Assembly: GCF_000297395.2 (NCBI RefSeq)
Contig: NZ_HF570108.1
Location: forward strand, 2,529,503 to 2,593,502
Length of the DNA stretch: 64,000 nucleotides
From: Micromonospora lupini str. Lupac 08
Lineage (GTDB): Bacteria > Actinomycetota > Actinomycetes > Mycobacteriales > Micromonosporaceae
Reading direction: 5' to 3'
Below, piece by piece: positions 33,006 through 41,021 of this stretch; position 1 is the first letter of the stretch, and every line of letters begins with the position of its first letter. Below the pieces are notes generated by a model. The model was not told where the DNA came from. It saw only the letters and a list, made by a program, of their open reading frames with translations, and searched no databases. A program made the position numbers and the translations under genes.

Positions 33006-34378
33006 CGGCGCACGACGGGCCGGAGGAGCTGGAGGCGCAGTTCGCGCAGTGGCGCCGATACGTGCTGCGGCGTCGGGAGTTGCAGTCGGTGGACGCCGAC
33101 GAGCTGGAAGACCACCTCCGCGGCTCGGTCGACGAACTCGTCGCGGCGGGCCTCAGCCCGGACGAGGCGTTCCTGGTCGCGGTCAAGCGGATGGGCAGTC
33201 TCGACGAACTCTCCCGTGAGTTCGCCCGGGAGCATTCGGACCGTTTGTGGAAGCAGCTCGTGCTGACCGGCGACTCCGGCAACCCGGCCGCCGGCCCGCG
33301 CTCCCGGCGGGACCTGTGGGTCATGCTCGGCTGTGCGGCAGGCGCGGTGGCGTCCGTCAAGGCGCCCGCGCTGTTCGGGTTGAGCGTCGACGACGACGGC
33401 TCGTTCTACGCGCGCAACGCCACCCTGTTCGCGCTGCCCTGGCTGGCGGCGTTCCTGGCCTGGCGGCGGCGGGCCCGACCGGTGATGATCGCGGTGCTGG
33501 TGGCGCTGTTCGTCCTCGGCGCCGTGGCGGCGAACGTCTACCCCCTGGCGGACGACTCGCAGTCCGTCGTCGTCACAGGCGTCCACCTTCCGATCGCCCT
33601 GTGGCTCGTGGTCGGTCTGGCCTACGTCGCCGACGACTGGCGCTCGTCGCGTCGACGCATGGACTTCATCCGCTTCACCGGCGAGTGGTTCATCTACTTC
33701 GTGCTGATGGCCCTCGGCGGTGGTGTGCTCGCCGCGTTCCTGTTCAACACCTTCGCGGCCATCGGGATCGTTCCGGAGGCGTTCGTCTCGCAGTGGCTCC
33801 TGCCCTGCGGTGCCGCCGCCGCGGTCGTCGTTGCCGGGTGGCTCGTCGAGGCCAAGCAGAGTGTCGTCGAGAACATCGCTCCGGTCCTCACCCGGCTGTT
33901 CACCCCGCTCTTCACCGCCGCCCTGCTCGCCTTCCTCGTCGCCGTCGTCTGGACCAGCCACGGCATCGACGTCGAGCGCGAGGCGCTGATCCTGTTCGAC
34001 CTCCTGCTCGTCGTGGTGCTGGGGCTGCTGCTCTACTCGCTCTCGGCCCGCGATCCGCTGGCCCCGCCCGGCGCGTTCGACAAACTCCAGCTCGCGCTCG
34101 TGGTCAGCGCGTTGGCCATCGACGTGCTGGTGCTGGTGGAGATCACCGGGCGCATCACCGACAACTACGGCGGTACGCCCAACCGGGCGGCAGCGCTCGG
34201 CGAGAACGTGATCCTGCTTGTCAACCTCGCGTGGTCGGCGTGGCTCCTGCTGAGCTTCCTCCGCCGGCGTACCCCGTTCGCGGCCCTCGAACGCTGGCAG
34301 ACCGGCTACCTGCCGGTGTACGCCGCGTGGGCCTGGATCGTGGTCCTCGTCTTTCCTCCGCTGTTCAGCTACGCCTAG
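33002..34378 (+). CDS. Membrane protein with PadR-associated N-terminal domain
   Basis: A 458-residue protein. The N-terminal 80 residues form a soluble helical domain (LEAQFAQWRRYVLRRRELQSVDADELEDHLRGSVDELVAAGLSPDEAFLVAVKRMGS), the type often found encoded next to PadR regulators (permease prefix / DUF1700-like). About ten membrane helices follow. No transporter signature or catalytic motif is seen. The ATG overlaps the padR stop, and the two form a two-gene operon. The role is unknown; membrane stress or envelope sensing has been proposed for similar pairs. Confidence 0.8.
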   Translation: MTAHDGPEELEAQFAQWRRYVLRRRELQSVDADELEDHLRGSVDELVAAGLSPDEAFLVAVKRMGSLDELSREFAREHSDRLWKQLVLTGDSGNPAAGPRSRRDLWVMLGCAAGAVASVKAPALFGLSVDDDGSFYARNATLFALPWLAAFLAWRRRARPVMIAVLVALFVLGAVAANVYPLADDSQSVVVTGVHLPIALWLVVGLAYVADDWRSSRRRMDFIRFTGEWFIYFVLMALGGGVLAAFLFNTFAAIGIVPEAFVSQWLLPCGAAAAVVVAGWLVEAKQSVVENIAPVLTRLFTPLFTAALLAFLVAVVWTSHGIDVEREALILFDLLLVVVLGLLLYSLSARDPLAPPGAFDKLQLALVVSALAIDVLVLVEITGRITDNYGGTPNRAAALGENVILLVNLAWSAWLLLSFLRRRTPFAALERWQTGYLPVYAAWAWIVVLVFPPLFSYA

Positions 34379-34403
34379 CGGCTGGCCGGCCCGTCCGACC
34401 CGA

Positions 34404-34469
34404 TCAACCAAGCGGTTGGTTGACAGTGCGGCACAATGATGCTGGACTATCAACCAAGCGCTTGGTTGA
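34404..34469 (+). promoter_or_regulatory. Promoter flanked by two TetR operators
   Basis: TCAACCAAGCGGTTGGTTGA (34404-34423) and TCAACCAAGCGCTTGGTTGA (34450-34469) are 20-bp palindromes, the second perfect, with centres 46 bases apart. The first overlaps a -35 box TTGACA (34420-34425); GACTAT (34445-34450), next to the second site, may be the -10. They precede the TetR-monooxygenase operon and are very likely its autoregulatory sites. Confidence 0.75.
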
Positions 34470-34481
34470 GGATGGCTGAGG

Positions 34482-35042
34482 ATGACGGAACGGCACGACC
34501 GCCGGCAGGCGCTGGTTCACGCGGCATTCTCGGCGATCGCCGAGAGCGGCTTCGAGGGGTTCCGACTGCGGCCGATCGCTGCCGCGGCCGGCATCGACCA
34601 CTCCACCCTGCACCACTACTTCCGGACCAAGGCCGATCTGATCGCCGCGGTGCTCGAGCACGTGACAAGCCAATTCGAGGCGACGATGCACACCGATCTG
34701 GACCCCGCCACCCGACTGCGGCAACACCTCCGCGAGATCGCCACCGCCGTCACGCAGCGGCCCGAGTTGTTCATCGTGCTCGACGAACTCGACCTGCGGG
34801 CTCGACGCGACGGGTCCACCGGGGCCGACATCGAGCGCGACGAACAGGGCTGGCGGGACGCGCTCACGGCGATCTTCACCGAGGGCGTCGCGCGGCACGT
34901 CTGGTCGACGGACCTCGACGTCGCCGCCAGCGTCGAACTGGTGATCGCCACCGTCAAGGGCATTCGCCTGCGCCCCGACCGGGCCGAGTCGGTGGTCAAC
35001 CAACTGTGCGACCTCTTCTCACCGGAAAGGCCCCACGCATGA
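34482..35042 (+). CDS. TetR-family regulator of the monooxygenase operon
   Basis: A 186-residue repressor. HTH at about 8-52 (QALVHAAFSAIAESGFEGFRLRPIAAAAGIDHSTLHHYFRTKADLI), then a helical ligand domain. It is preceded by two nearly identical 20-bp palindromes and followed, with an ATGA overlap, by a FAD monooxygenase gene. This is the classic layout of an inducible drug-modifying or catabolic flavoenzyme with a self-regulating repressor; the inducer may be the enzyme's substrate. Confidence 0.9.
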   Translation: MTERHDRRQALVHAAFSAIAESGFEGFRLRPIAAAAGIDHSTLHHYFRTKADLIAAVLEHVTSQFEATMHTDLDPATRLRQHLREIATAVTQRPELFIVLDELDLRARRDGSTGADIERDEQGWRDALTAIFTEGVARHVWSTDLDVAASVELVIATVKGIRLRPDRAESVVNQLCDLFSPERPHA

Positions 35043-36307
35043 CTGACGTGCTCGTCGTCGGCGGTGGCATCGGTGGCCTCGCCCTCGCCCAGGGTCTGCG
35101 CAGACACGGCATGACCGTCGCCGTGTACGAGCGTGACCGCCACCGCGACGACCGGGTGGACCGCTACCGGCTCGCGATCAACCCGGCGGGCAGCCGGTCG
35201 CTCCGGGCCTGCCTGCCCGACCGGCACTGGCAGGCGTTCACCGACACCGCCGGCCGGCCCGGCGGCGGTTTCGGTTTCCTGGGCACGGACCTGCGCACGC
35301 TCGTCCTCGTCGAGGACGCGCTGATGTATCCCGACGATCCCGACCCCGCGGAGCGGTCGTACCCGGTCGACCGGCACACGCTGCGCGGCGTTCTCCTCGA
35401 CGGACTCGACGACGCCGTCCACTACGACAAGGCCTTCGAGCGCTACGAGCTCACCGCCGACGGTCGCCCCACCGCGCACTTCGCCGACGGAACGTCCGCC
35501 ACCGGCGACGTCCTGGTCGGCGCCGACGGGATCAACTCCCGCGTGCGCGCGCAGTACCTGCCGACCGCCACCCAGCGGGATACCGGCGCGGTGGGCGTCG
35601 GGCTCAAGTTGCCGCTGAACGACGACACCCGGGCCTGGCTGCCCACCCGGCTGGCCGAGGGCATGAACCTCATCGTGACCGGTGCGCCGTACTTCCTGTT
35701 CACCTCGGTGTTCGAACGCCGGCAACCAGTGGGGGACGACTACCTGCTGTGCGCGTTCGTCGCCCGTACCGACCTGTTTCCCTCGCGTCCGGAGCGCCTC
35801 GACGGCGCGCAGTTGAAGGCCTACGTCGCGGGGCTGATCACGGACTGGCATCCCGCGCTACGCCAACTGATCGACAGGTGTCCGCCGGCCGACGTCAGCG
35901 CGTTTCCGTTCCAGGCGTCCGACCGTCCGGCGCCGTGGACGCCCTCGCGGGTCACCGTGCTCGGCGACGCCGTACACGGCATGCCGCCGGCCGGCGGTAA
36001 CGGCGCCAACACCGCACTGCGCGACGCCGCCCTGCTCACCCGCCAGTTGTCGCTCGCCGACGGCGGCCACCTGCCGCTGCTGGACGCGATCGGCGAGTAC
36101 GAGACCGAGATGCGGGCGTACGGATTCCAGGCCGTCGACCTGGCCCTGCGGACCCTGCACCAGGGCATGACGAGCAACCCGGTAAGCGTGGGTCTGACCC
36201 GTGGCTGGTTCAGCCTCTGCGGCCTCGCGTCACCGCTGCGCCGGATGACGTTCGGCGCGAGCTGGGCCAGGATCAGCGCCCCCCGCCACTGGGAGCGGGC
36301 CGCCTGA
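35039..36307 (+). CDS. FAD-dependent monooxygenase (PHBH fold, TetX/aromatic hydroxylase-like)
   Basis: A 422-residue group A flavoprotein hydroxylase. The dinucleotide motif is VLVVGGGIGGLALAQGL at the N-terminus. The DG motif is GDVLVGADGINSRVR, and the GD motif is VTVLGDAVHGMPPAGGNGANTALRDA. Enzymes of this class hydroxylate aromatics, polyketides or drugs using NAD(P)H and oxygen. The substrate is unknown; co-regulation with a TetR suggests an inducible response to an aromatic compound or antibiotic. Confidence 0.9.
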   Translation: MTDVLVVGGGIGGLALAQGLRRHGMTVAVYERDRHRDDRVDRYRLAINPAGSRSLRACLPDRHWQAFTDTAGRPGGGFGFLGTDLRTLVLVEDALMYPDDPDPAERSYPVDRHTLRGVLLDGLDDAVHYDKAFERYELTADGRPTAHFADGTSATGDVLVGADGINSRVRAQYLPTATQRDTGAVGVGLKLPLNDDTRAWLPTRLAEGMNLIVTGAPYFLFTSVFERRQPVGDDYLLCAFVARTDLFPSRPERLDGAQLKAYVAGLITDWHPALRQLIDRCPPADVSAFPFQASDRPAPWTPSRVTVLGDAVHGMPPAGGNGANTALRDAALLTRQLSLADGGHLPLLDAIGEYETEMRAYGFQAVDLALRTLHQGMTSNPVSVGLTRGWFSLCGLASPLRRMTFGASWARISAPRHWERAA

Positions 36308-36319
36308 CGAGCGCTTCGG

Positions 36320-37177
36320 TCACTTGCCGGTCACGATGCCCGGGTTGATGCACAGCCCCGGGTTGGCGCCGTTCTTCTCCGCGATCTCCAGGCAGCGGGT
36401 TACCTTGTCGACCTTGGCGTTGGTCTCGGTGATCTGCTTGGAGATCTCGGCGTTCTTGCGGTCCTGCTCCAGGTTGCGGGTCTGCGCGAGCTTGTCCTGG
36501 AACGCCTTGATGTTGCCCTCGGTCTTGTCGTCGTGGTTCACGCGGGTGATGGTCACCGAGAGGATGTCCACGTCGCTGGCGAGGCGGGTGTCCGCGCTGG
36601 TCTTGATGTTCGCCGCGAAGGGCTTCAGGTCGACGTTGAGGTCACCGGTCCGGGCGTCGATCTTCTCCAGGGGGTTGTACGCGGCGAAGGCGTCATTGAC
36701 CGCGCTGTCGAGCTGCACGCCCACCCGCTGCCCCCGGAAGCTGTCGAAGTCTCCCTTGTAGTCCATGAACTGCTTCGGCGCGTTCTCCGGCCGCACCTGC
36801 CACTCGATGAGCACCTCGACGCACGCGTCGGCGAGCGTGCCGGTGCGCACGCGTACGCAGTTGTTGCCGCCGATGTGGTCGTACTTCTGCCGGCCCGCGT
36901 CCCACTCGCCGACCTTCTGCCAGGGAGCCACCCACTTCAGGCCGGAGCCGGTCACCTTGCCGGTGGGCTTGCCGAAGCTCGTGACGATGCCGACCGAGCG
37001 GATCGGCACCGAGTGCGCGCTGGAGGTGACACCGACCAGCAGGGTGAGGGCGAGGAAGACGAGCGCCGCGAGGGCGGCCATCCGCTTCAGTGGCCGCGCG
37101 GGGGCGACGAGAGCCAGGACGGCGCTGACCGCCAGGGCGACGGCGAAGACGATCGCCATGGTGAAGCCGACGGGCAT
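36320..37177 (-). CDS. SPFH/Band 7-domain membrane protein
   Basis: A 285-residue protein with two N-terminal membrane helices (about 5-28 and 33-52), then an SPFH/prohibitin-like domain (VPIRSVGIVTSFGKPTGKV...KWVAPWQKV). A helical segment follows (AFQDKLAQTRNLEQDRKNAEISKQI), ending in a short tail with two cysteines (CLEIAEKNGANPGLCINPG). Such proteins form large membrane-associated assemblies. The substitution of basic or polar residues and the late Cys pair are notable. No NfeD-type partner gene is adjacent. The ATG has GGAAGG nine bases upstream. Confidence 0.85.
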   Translation of the reverse strand: MPVGFTMAIVFAVALAVSAVLALVAPARPLKRMAALAALVFLALTLLVGVTSSAHSVPIRSVGIVTSFGKPTGKVTGSGLKWVAPWQKVGEWDAGRQKYDHIGGNNCVRVRTGTLADACVEVLIEWQVRPENAPKQFMDYKGDFDSFRGQRVGVQLDSAVNDAFAAYNPLEKIDARTGDLNVDLKPFAANIKTSADTRLASDVDILSVTITRVNHDDKTEGNIKAFQDKLAQTRNLEQDRKNAEISKQITETNAKVDKVTRCLEIAEKNGANPGLCINPGIVTGK

Positions 37178-37347
37178 GGGGTGGGACCTTCCGTTGGGCT
37201 GTGTGGATCATCAACCTAGGAGGTCCGGTCAAGTCGGCGGGACGGGGGAGTGGAGTCCGGGCACGTCCTCCGCCTGTCGAATATGGATGCCATCGACATG
37301 GCTCGACTCGCGCGGCCGGTCGTAGGTTTCCTCCACGCGACGGGCCT

Positions 37348-37361
37348 GTGACCGCGGTCAC
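37348..37361. promoter_or_regulatory. Palindrome upstream of the liv operon
   Basis: GTGACCGCGGTCAC, a perfect 14-bp palindrome 39 bases before the first liv gene, in the 223-base gap between it and the divergent SPFH gene. Probably an operator; the regulator is not identified. Confidence 0.4.
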
Positions 37362-37400
37362 CGAATCGACCGTCGCCGCGACCGTGCGGAGGATGAGGCG

Positions 37401-38162
37401 ATGGCCGGGCAAGCGCTCCTGTCGGCCCGCGGGCTGACCCGGGACTTCCGGGGCTTCCGGGCGGTCGACGAGATCGACCTGGACGTCGCGCCGGAGAGCG
37501 TCCACGCGCTCGTCGGCCCGAACGGCGCCGGCAAGACCACCCTGTTCAACCTGCTCACCGGGTTCCTCCCGCCCAGCGGCGGGCGGATCGAGCTGGCCGG
37601 ACGGGACATCACGGGGCTGCCGCCGGAGCGGGTCGCCCGGCTCGGCGTGGCCCGCTCCTTCCAGATCACCAGCCTCTTTCCGCAGCTGTCCGCCCGCGAG
37701 CACGTCGCGCTGGCGTTGCAGTCGTCGAGCGGACTGGGCTGGCGGTTCTGGCGGTCGGCGAAGCTGCTGGACCGCTACACCGAACGGGCCGACGAGCTGC
37801 TGGCCATGGTGGGGCTGGCCGAGCTGGCGCAGGCCCCGTCGGCGGCGCTGGCGTACGGCCGCAAGCGGGCCCTGGAGCTGGCCATCGCCCTCGCGCTGGA
37901 CCCGAAGGTGCTGCTGCTCGACGAGCCGACCGCGGGCATGGGCCTGGAGGACGTCGACCGGACCGTCGAGCTGATCAGTCGGGTCCGCGCGGGCCGGACC
38001 GTGGTGCTTGTCGAGCACAACATGAGCGTGGTCGGCCGGCTCGCCGACACCGTCACCGTCCTGCAGGCCGGCAAGGTCCTCGTCGAGGGCCCGTACGAGC
38101 AGGTCCGCGCCGACGAGCGCGTGATCACCGCCTATCTGGGAGCCGCCGATGCTGCGCGTTGA
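37401..38162 (+). CDS. livG: Branched-chain amino acid-type ABC transporter ATPase
   Basis: A 253-residue ATPase of the LivG group: Walker A VGPNGAGKTT, Q-loop FQITSLFPQLS, a signature degenerated to LAYGRKRALELAIALA (family usual LPYGxQR), Walker B VLLLDEPTAGMG and the switch His in LVEHNMSVV. The ATG has GGAGG eight bases upstream. It is the first gene of a five-gene importer operon that begins with the ATPases; it overlaps livF by 14 bases. Confidence 0.93.
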   Translation: MAGQALLSARGLTRDFRGFRAVDEIDLDVAPESVHALVGPNGAGKTTLFNLLTGFLPPSGGRIELAGRDITGLPPERVARLGVARSFQITSLFPQLSAREHVALALQSSSGLGWRFWRSAKLLDRYTERADELLAMVGLAELAQAPSAALAYGRKRALELAIALALDPKVLLLDEPTAGMGLEDVDRTVELISRVRAGRTVVLVEHNMSVVGRLADTVTVLQAGKVLVEGPYEQVRADERVITAYLGAADAAR

Positions 38163-38841
38163 GAACCTGTCCGCCTTCTACGGCGAGGCGCAGGTGCTGC
38201 GGGAGGTCAGCCTGGAGGTCTCCGCCGGCGAGGTGGTCACCCTGGTCGGACGCAACGGCGCCGGCAAGTCCACGCTGCTGCGCTGCGTGATGGGGCTGCA
38301 CCCCGGCCAGCGCGGCACGGTGACGCTTGACGGGCGGGACATCACCGGGCTGCCGGCGCACAAGCGGGCCCGCCTGGGGCTGGGCTGGGTGCCCGACGAC
38401 CGGGGCAGCTACGCCACCCTGACCGTCACCGAGAACCTCACCCTGCCGCCCACTGTCGGTCCCGACCCGTGGCCGCTGGAGCGGGTGTACGAGGCGTTCC
38501 CCGCCCTGCACACCCGGCGCGACTCCGCGGCCACCATGCTCTCCGGCGGCGAGCAGCAGATGCTCGCCCTGGCCCGGGTGCTCCGGATGGGGGCGCGGCT
38601 GCTGCTCTGTGACGAGCCCACCGAGGGGCTGTCACCGCTGCTCGTGCAGCAGGTCGGCGACCTGCTGCGGGAGGCCAAGCGGCACGGGGTGACAGTGCTG
38701 CTGGTCGAGCAGAACCTGCACTTCGCCACCGGCGTCGCCGACCGGCACTACCTGCTGGCCGAGGGACGTGTCGCCGAGGCGATGGACAACTCCGAGGTGC
38801 GCTCGCGCGAACGCGAGCTGCTCGCGTACCTCGGGATCTGA
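38149..38841 (+). CDS. livF: Branched-chain amino acid-type ABC transporter ATPase
   Basis: A 230-residue ATPase of the LivF group: VGRNGAGKST, signature MLSGGEQQMLALARVL, Walker B LLLCDEPTEGLSP, switch His variant LLVEQNLHFA (Q at the usual H position, as in many LivF proteins). Translation is coupled by a 14-base overlap with livG and GGGAG five bases before the ATG. A hairpin after its stop precedes the substrate-binding protein gene. Confidence 0.93.
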   Translation: MLRVENLSAFYGEAQVLREVSLEVSAGEVVTLVGRNGAGKSTLLRCVMGLHPGQRGTVTLDGRDITGLPAHKRARLGLGWVPDDRGSYATLTVTENLTLPPTVGPDPWPLERVYEAFPALHTRRDSAATMLSGGEQQMLALARVLRMGARLLLCDEPTEGLSPLLVQQVGDLLREAKRHGVTVLLVEQNLHFATGVADRHYLLAEGRVAEAMDNSEVRSRERELLAYLGI

Positions 38842-38857
38842 TTCTTTTCGACGACGA

Positions 38858-38877
38858 GCCGCGCGACGGCGCGCGGC
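38858..38877 (+). terminator. Intercistronic hairpin before the binding-protein gene
   Basis: GCCGCGCG (38858-38865), loop ACGG, CGCGCGGC (38870-38877): a perfect 8-bp stem between livF and the substrate-binding protein gene. Such hairpins commonly set unequal expression of binding proteins by attenuation or mRNA protection. Confidence 0.45.
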
Positions 38878-38892
38878 ATGGATGGAGTGGGC

Positions 38893-40143
38893 ATGCGCAG
38901 GACGGTGGGTGTGGCCGCGGCGTCGGCCGCGGTGGTGCTGGTCGCCGGTTGCGGCGGCGGTGGACCCCAGTCGGGCGGCGATCAGAAGCTGACCGGCGAC
39001 AAGATCGTGCTGGGCGTGCTCAACGACCAGTCCGGGGCGTACTCGGAGTTGTCCGGCAAGAACTCGGTGACGGCTGTGGAGATGGCCATCGCCGACTTCA
39101 CCGCGAAGTACGGCGACAAGGCGGTGACCAGGAACATCACCGTGGAGACCGCCGACCACCAGAACAAGCCGGACGTGGCCAACTCCAAGGCCCAGGAGAT
39201 GTACGACCGCAAGGGCGTCGACCTGATCCTGGACGTGCCCACCTCGTCGGCGGCGCTGAAGGTGGCCGACGTGGCCAAGGAGAAGAAGAAGCTCTACTTC
39301 AACATCGGCGCGGCGACCACCGACCTGACCGGCAAGAGCTGCAACAGGTACACGTTCCACTACGCGTACGACACGTACATGCTTGCCAACGGCACCGGGA
39401 AGACCACCACCGAGCAGATCGGCAAGAACTGGTACATCCTCTACCCGAACTACGCGTTCGGTCAGGACATGGAGAAGAGCTTCTCCACCGCCATCACGGC
39501 GGCCGGCGGCACGGTGGTCGGCAAGGACGGCGCGCCGTTCCCGAACACCAGCGGCGACTTCTCCACCTTCCTGCTCAAGGCGCCGACGCTGAACCCGAAG
39601 CCGGACGTGCTGGGCACCATGCAGGCCGGCGCGGAGCTGGTGAACGTCGTGAAGCAGTACAACGAGTTCAAGCTGCGCGACAAGGGCGTGGGTCTGGCGG
39701 TGGGGCTGATGTTCCTCACCGACATCCACTCGCTCACCCCGGCCGCGCTGGCGGGCACCACGTACACCGACGCCTGGTACTGGAACTTCGACGCCAAGAA
39801 CCGGGAGTTCGCCGACCGCTTCCAGCAGAAGGCCGGCACCCGGCCGACCTTCGCGCACGCGGCCAACTACTCGGCGGCGTTGCAGTACCTGGAGGCCGTG
39901 CAGGCCGCCGGCACCGACGACGCGGACACCGTGGTCAAGGGCCTGGAGGGCAAGACGGTCGAGGACGTCTTCCTGCGCAACGGCAGGATCCGCGCCGAGG
40001 ACCACCGGGTGGTGCACGACGCGTACCTGGCCCAGGTGAAGCCGCAGTCCGAGGTGGCCGAGCCGTGGGACTACGTGAAGGTGCTCAAGACGATCCCCGC
40101 CGCGGAGGCGTTCCGCGCGCCGTCAGCGGACTGCAAGCTATGA
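38893..40143 (+). CDS. livK: ABC transporter substrate-binding lipoprotein (liv type)
   Basis: A 416-residue periplasmic-type binding protein of the Peripla_BP_6 group. It is a lipoprotein: MRRTVGVAAASAAVVLVAGC with the lipobox Cys at residue 20, then a Gly-rich linker. The ATG at 38893 has TGGAG upstream; the earlier ATG at 38878 abuts a hairpin and lacks a ribosome site. The mature part begins KIVLGVLNDQSGAYSELSG, the ligand-binding lobe. It is longer than E. coli LivJ and resembles importers for diverse amino acids, amides or aromatic acids, so the ligand is uncertain. Confidence 0.9.
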   Translation: MRRTVGVAAASAAVVLVAGCGGGGPQSGGDQKLTGDKIVLGVLNDQSGAYSELSGKNSVTAVEMAIADFTAKYGDKAVTRNITVETADHQNKPDVANSKAQEMYDRKGVDLILDVPTSSAALKVADVAKEKKKLYFNIGAATTDLTGKSCNRYTFHYAYDTYMLANGTGKTTTEQIGKNWYILYPNYAFGQDMEKSFSTAITAAGGTVVGKDGAPFPNTSGDFSTFLLKAPTLNPKPDVLGTMQAGAELVNVVKQYNEFKLRDKGVGLAVGLMFLTDIHSLTPAALAGTTYTDAWYWNFDAKNREFADRFQQKAGTRPTFAHAANYSAALQYLEAVQAAGTDDADTVVKGLEGKTVEDVFLRNGRIRAEDHRVVHDAYLAQVKPQSEVAEPWDYVKVLKTIPAAEAFRAPSADCKL

Positions 40144-41021
40144 GTGGTTTCGCGCAGAACACCTTCAACGGGCTGGTGAGCGGGGCGTTCTACGCCCTGC
40201 TCGCCCTCGGGCTCGCCGTCATCTTCGGCATGCTGCGGGTGGTCAACTTCGCGCACGGCGCGTTCTACATGCTCGGGGCGTTCGGCGCGTACGTGCTGCT
40301 CAGCGAGGCGGGCGTGCCGTTCTGGGCGGCCCTGGTGATCATGCCGGTGGGGCTCGGGCTGCTCGGCATGGCCCTGGAACGCGCGGTGATCCACCGGCTG
40401 ACGAAGCTCGATCCGCTCTACAACTTCCTGCTCACCTTCGGCCTGACGCTGATCCTGCAGGACCTGGTGAAGCTGCGCTACGGCGTGCAGTCCAGCCCGT
40501 ACGCGACCCCCGCGCTGTTGGACGGGACCGTGAACTTCGGCCTGTTCGACTTCCCGACGTACCGCGTGTTCATCCTCGGCTTCGCGGTGCTGCTCTGCGT
40601 GGCGGTGTGGTGGGTGCTCACCCGGACCCGGATCGGCATGGTCGTCCGCGCGTCCACCGAGCGTCCCGACCTGACCCGGGCGTTCGGGATCGACGTCGGA
40701 CGGTGGGTGACGCCGGTCTTCGGCTTCGGCATCGGTCTGGCCGGGCTCGCCGGCGTGCTGGCCGCGCCGATGCGCGCCGTCAACCCGCTGATGGGCACCG
40801 ACCTGATCATCGTGGTCTTCGCGGTGGTCGTGATCGGCGGGCTGGGCTCCATCTTCGGCTCGGTCGCCGCCGGCTTCGGCATCGGCCTGGTGCAGGCGTG
40901 GGGTGAGGCGTACCTGTCGAACTTCCCGATCGTGTCGCAGACGATCGTCTTCGTGGTGATGGCCGGCGTCCTGCTCTGGCGTCCGGCCGGGCTGTTCGGT
41001 CGTGAGGAGGCCCCGGCATGA
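40140..41021 (+). CDS. livH: ABC transporter permease (LivH type)
   Basis: A 293-residue permease with about eight membrane helices. Typical motifs: NGLVSGAFYALLALGLAVIFGMLRVVNFAHGAFYMLGAF near the N-terminus and GGLGSIFGSVAAGFGIGLVQAW near the C-terminus, which contacts the ATPase. Its ATG overlaps the binding-protein stop (ATGA), and its own stop overlaps livM in the same way. Confidence 0.93.
   Translation: MSGFAQNTFNGLVSGAFYALLALGLAVIFGMLRVVNFAHGAFYMLGAFGAYVLLSEAGVPFWAALVIMPVGLGLLGMALERAVIHRLTKLDPLYNFLLTFGLTLILQDLVKLRYGVQSSPYATPALLDGTVNFGLFDFPTYRVFILGFAVLLCVAVWWVLTRTRIGMVVRASTERPDLTRAFGIDVGRWVTPVFGFGIGLAGLAGVLAAPMRAVNPLMGTDLIIVVFAVVVIGGLGSIFGSVAAGFGIGLVQAWGEAYLSNFPIVSQTIVFVVMAGVLLWRPAGLFGREEAPA

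Noticed and set aside
38878..38892. ATG at 38878 as the start of the substrate-binding protein
   Set aside because: It abuts the stem at 38858-38877 and has no ribosome site, while the ATG at 38893 has TGGAG upstream and gives a standard lipoprotein signal.
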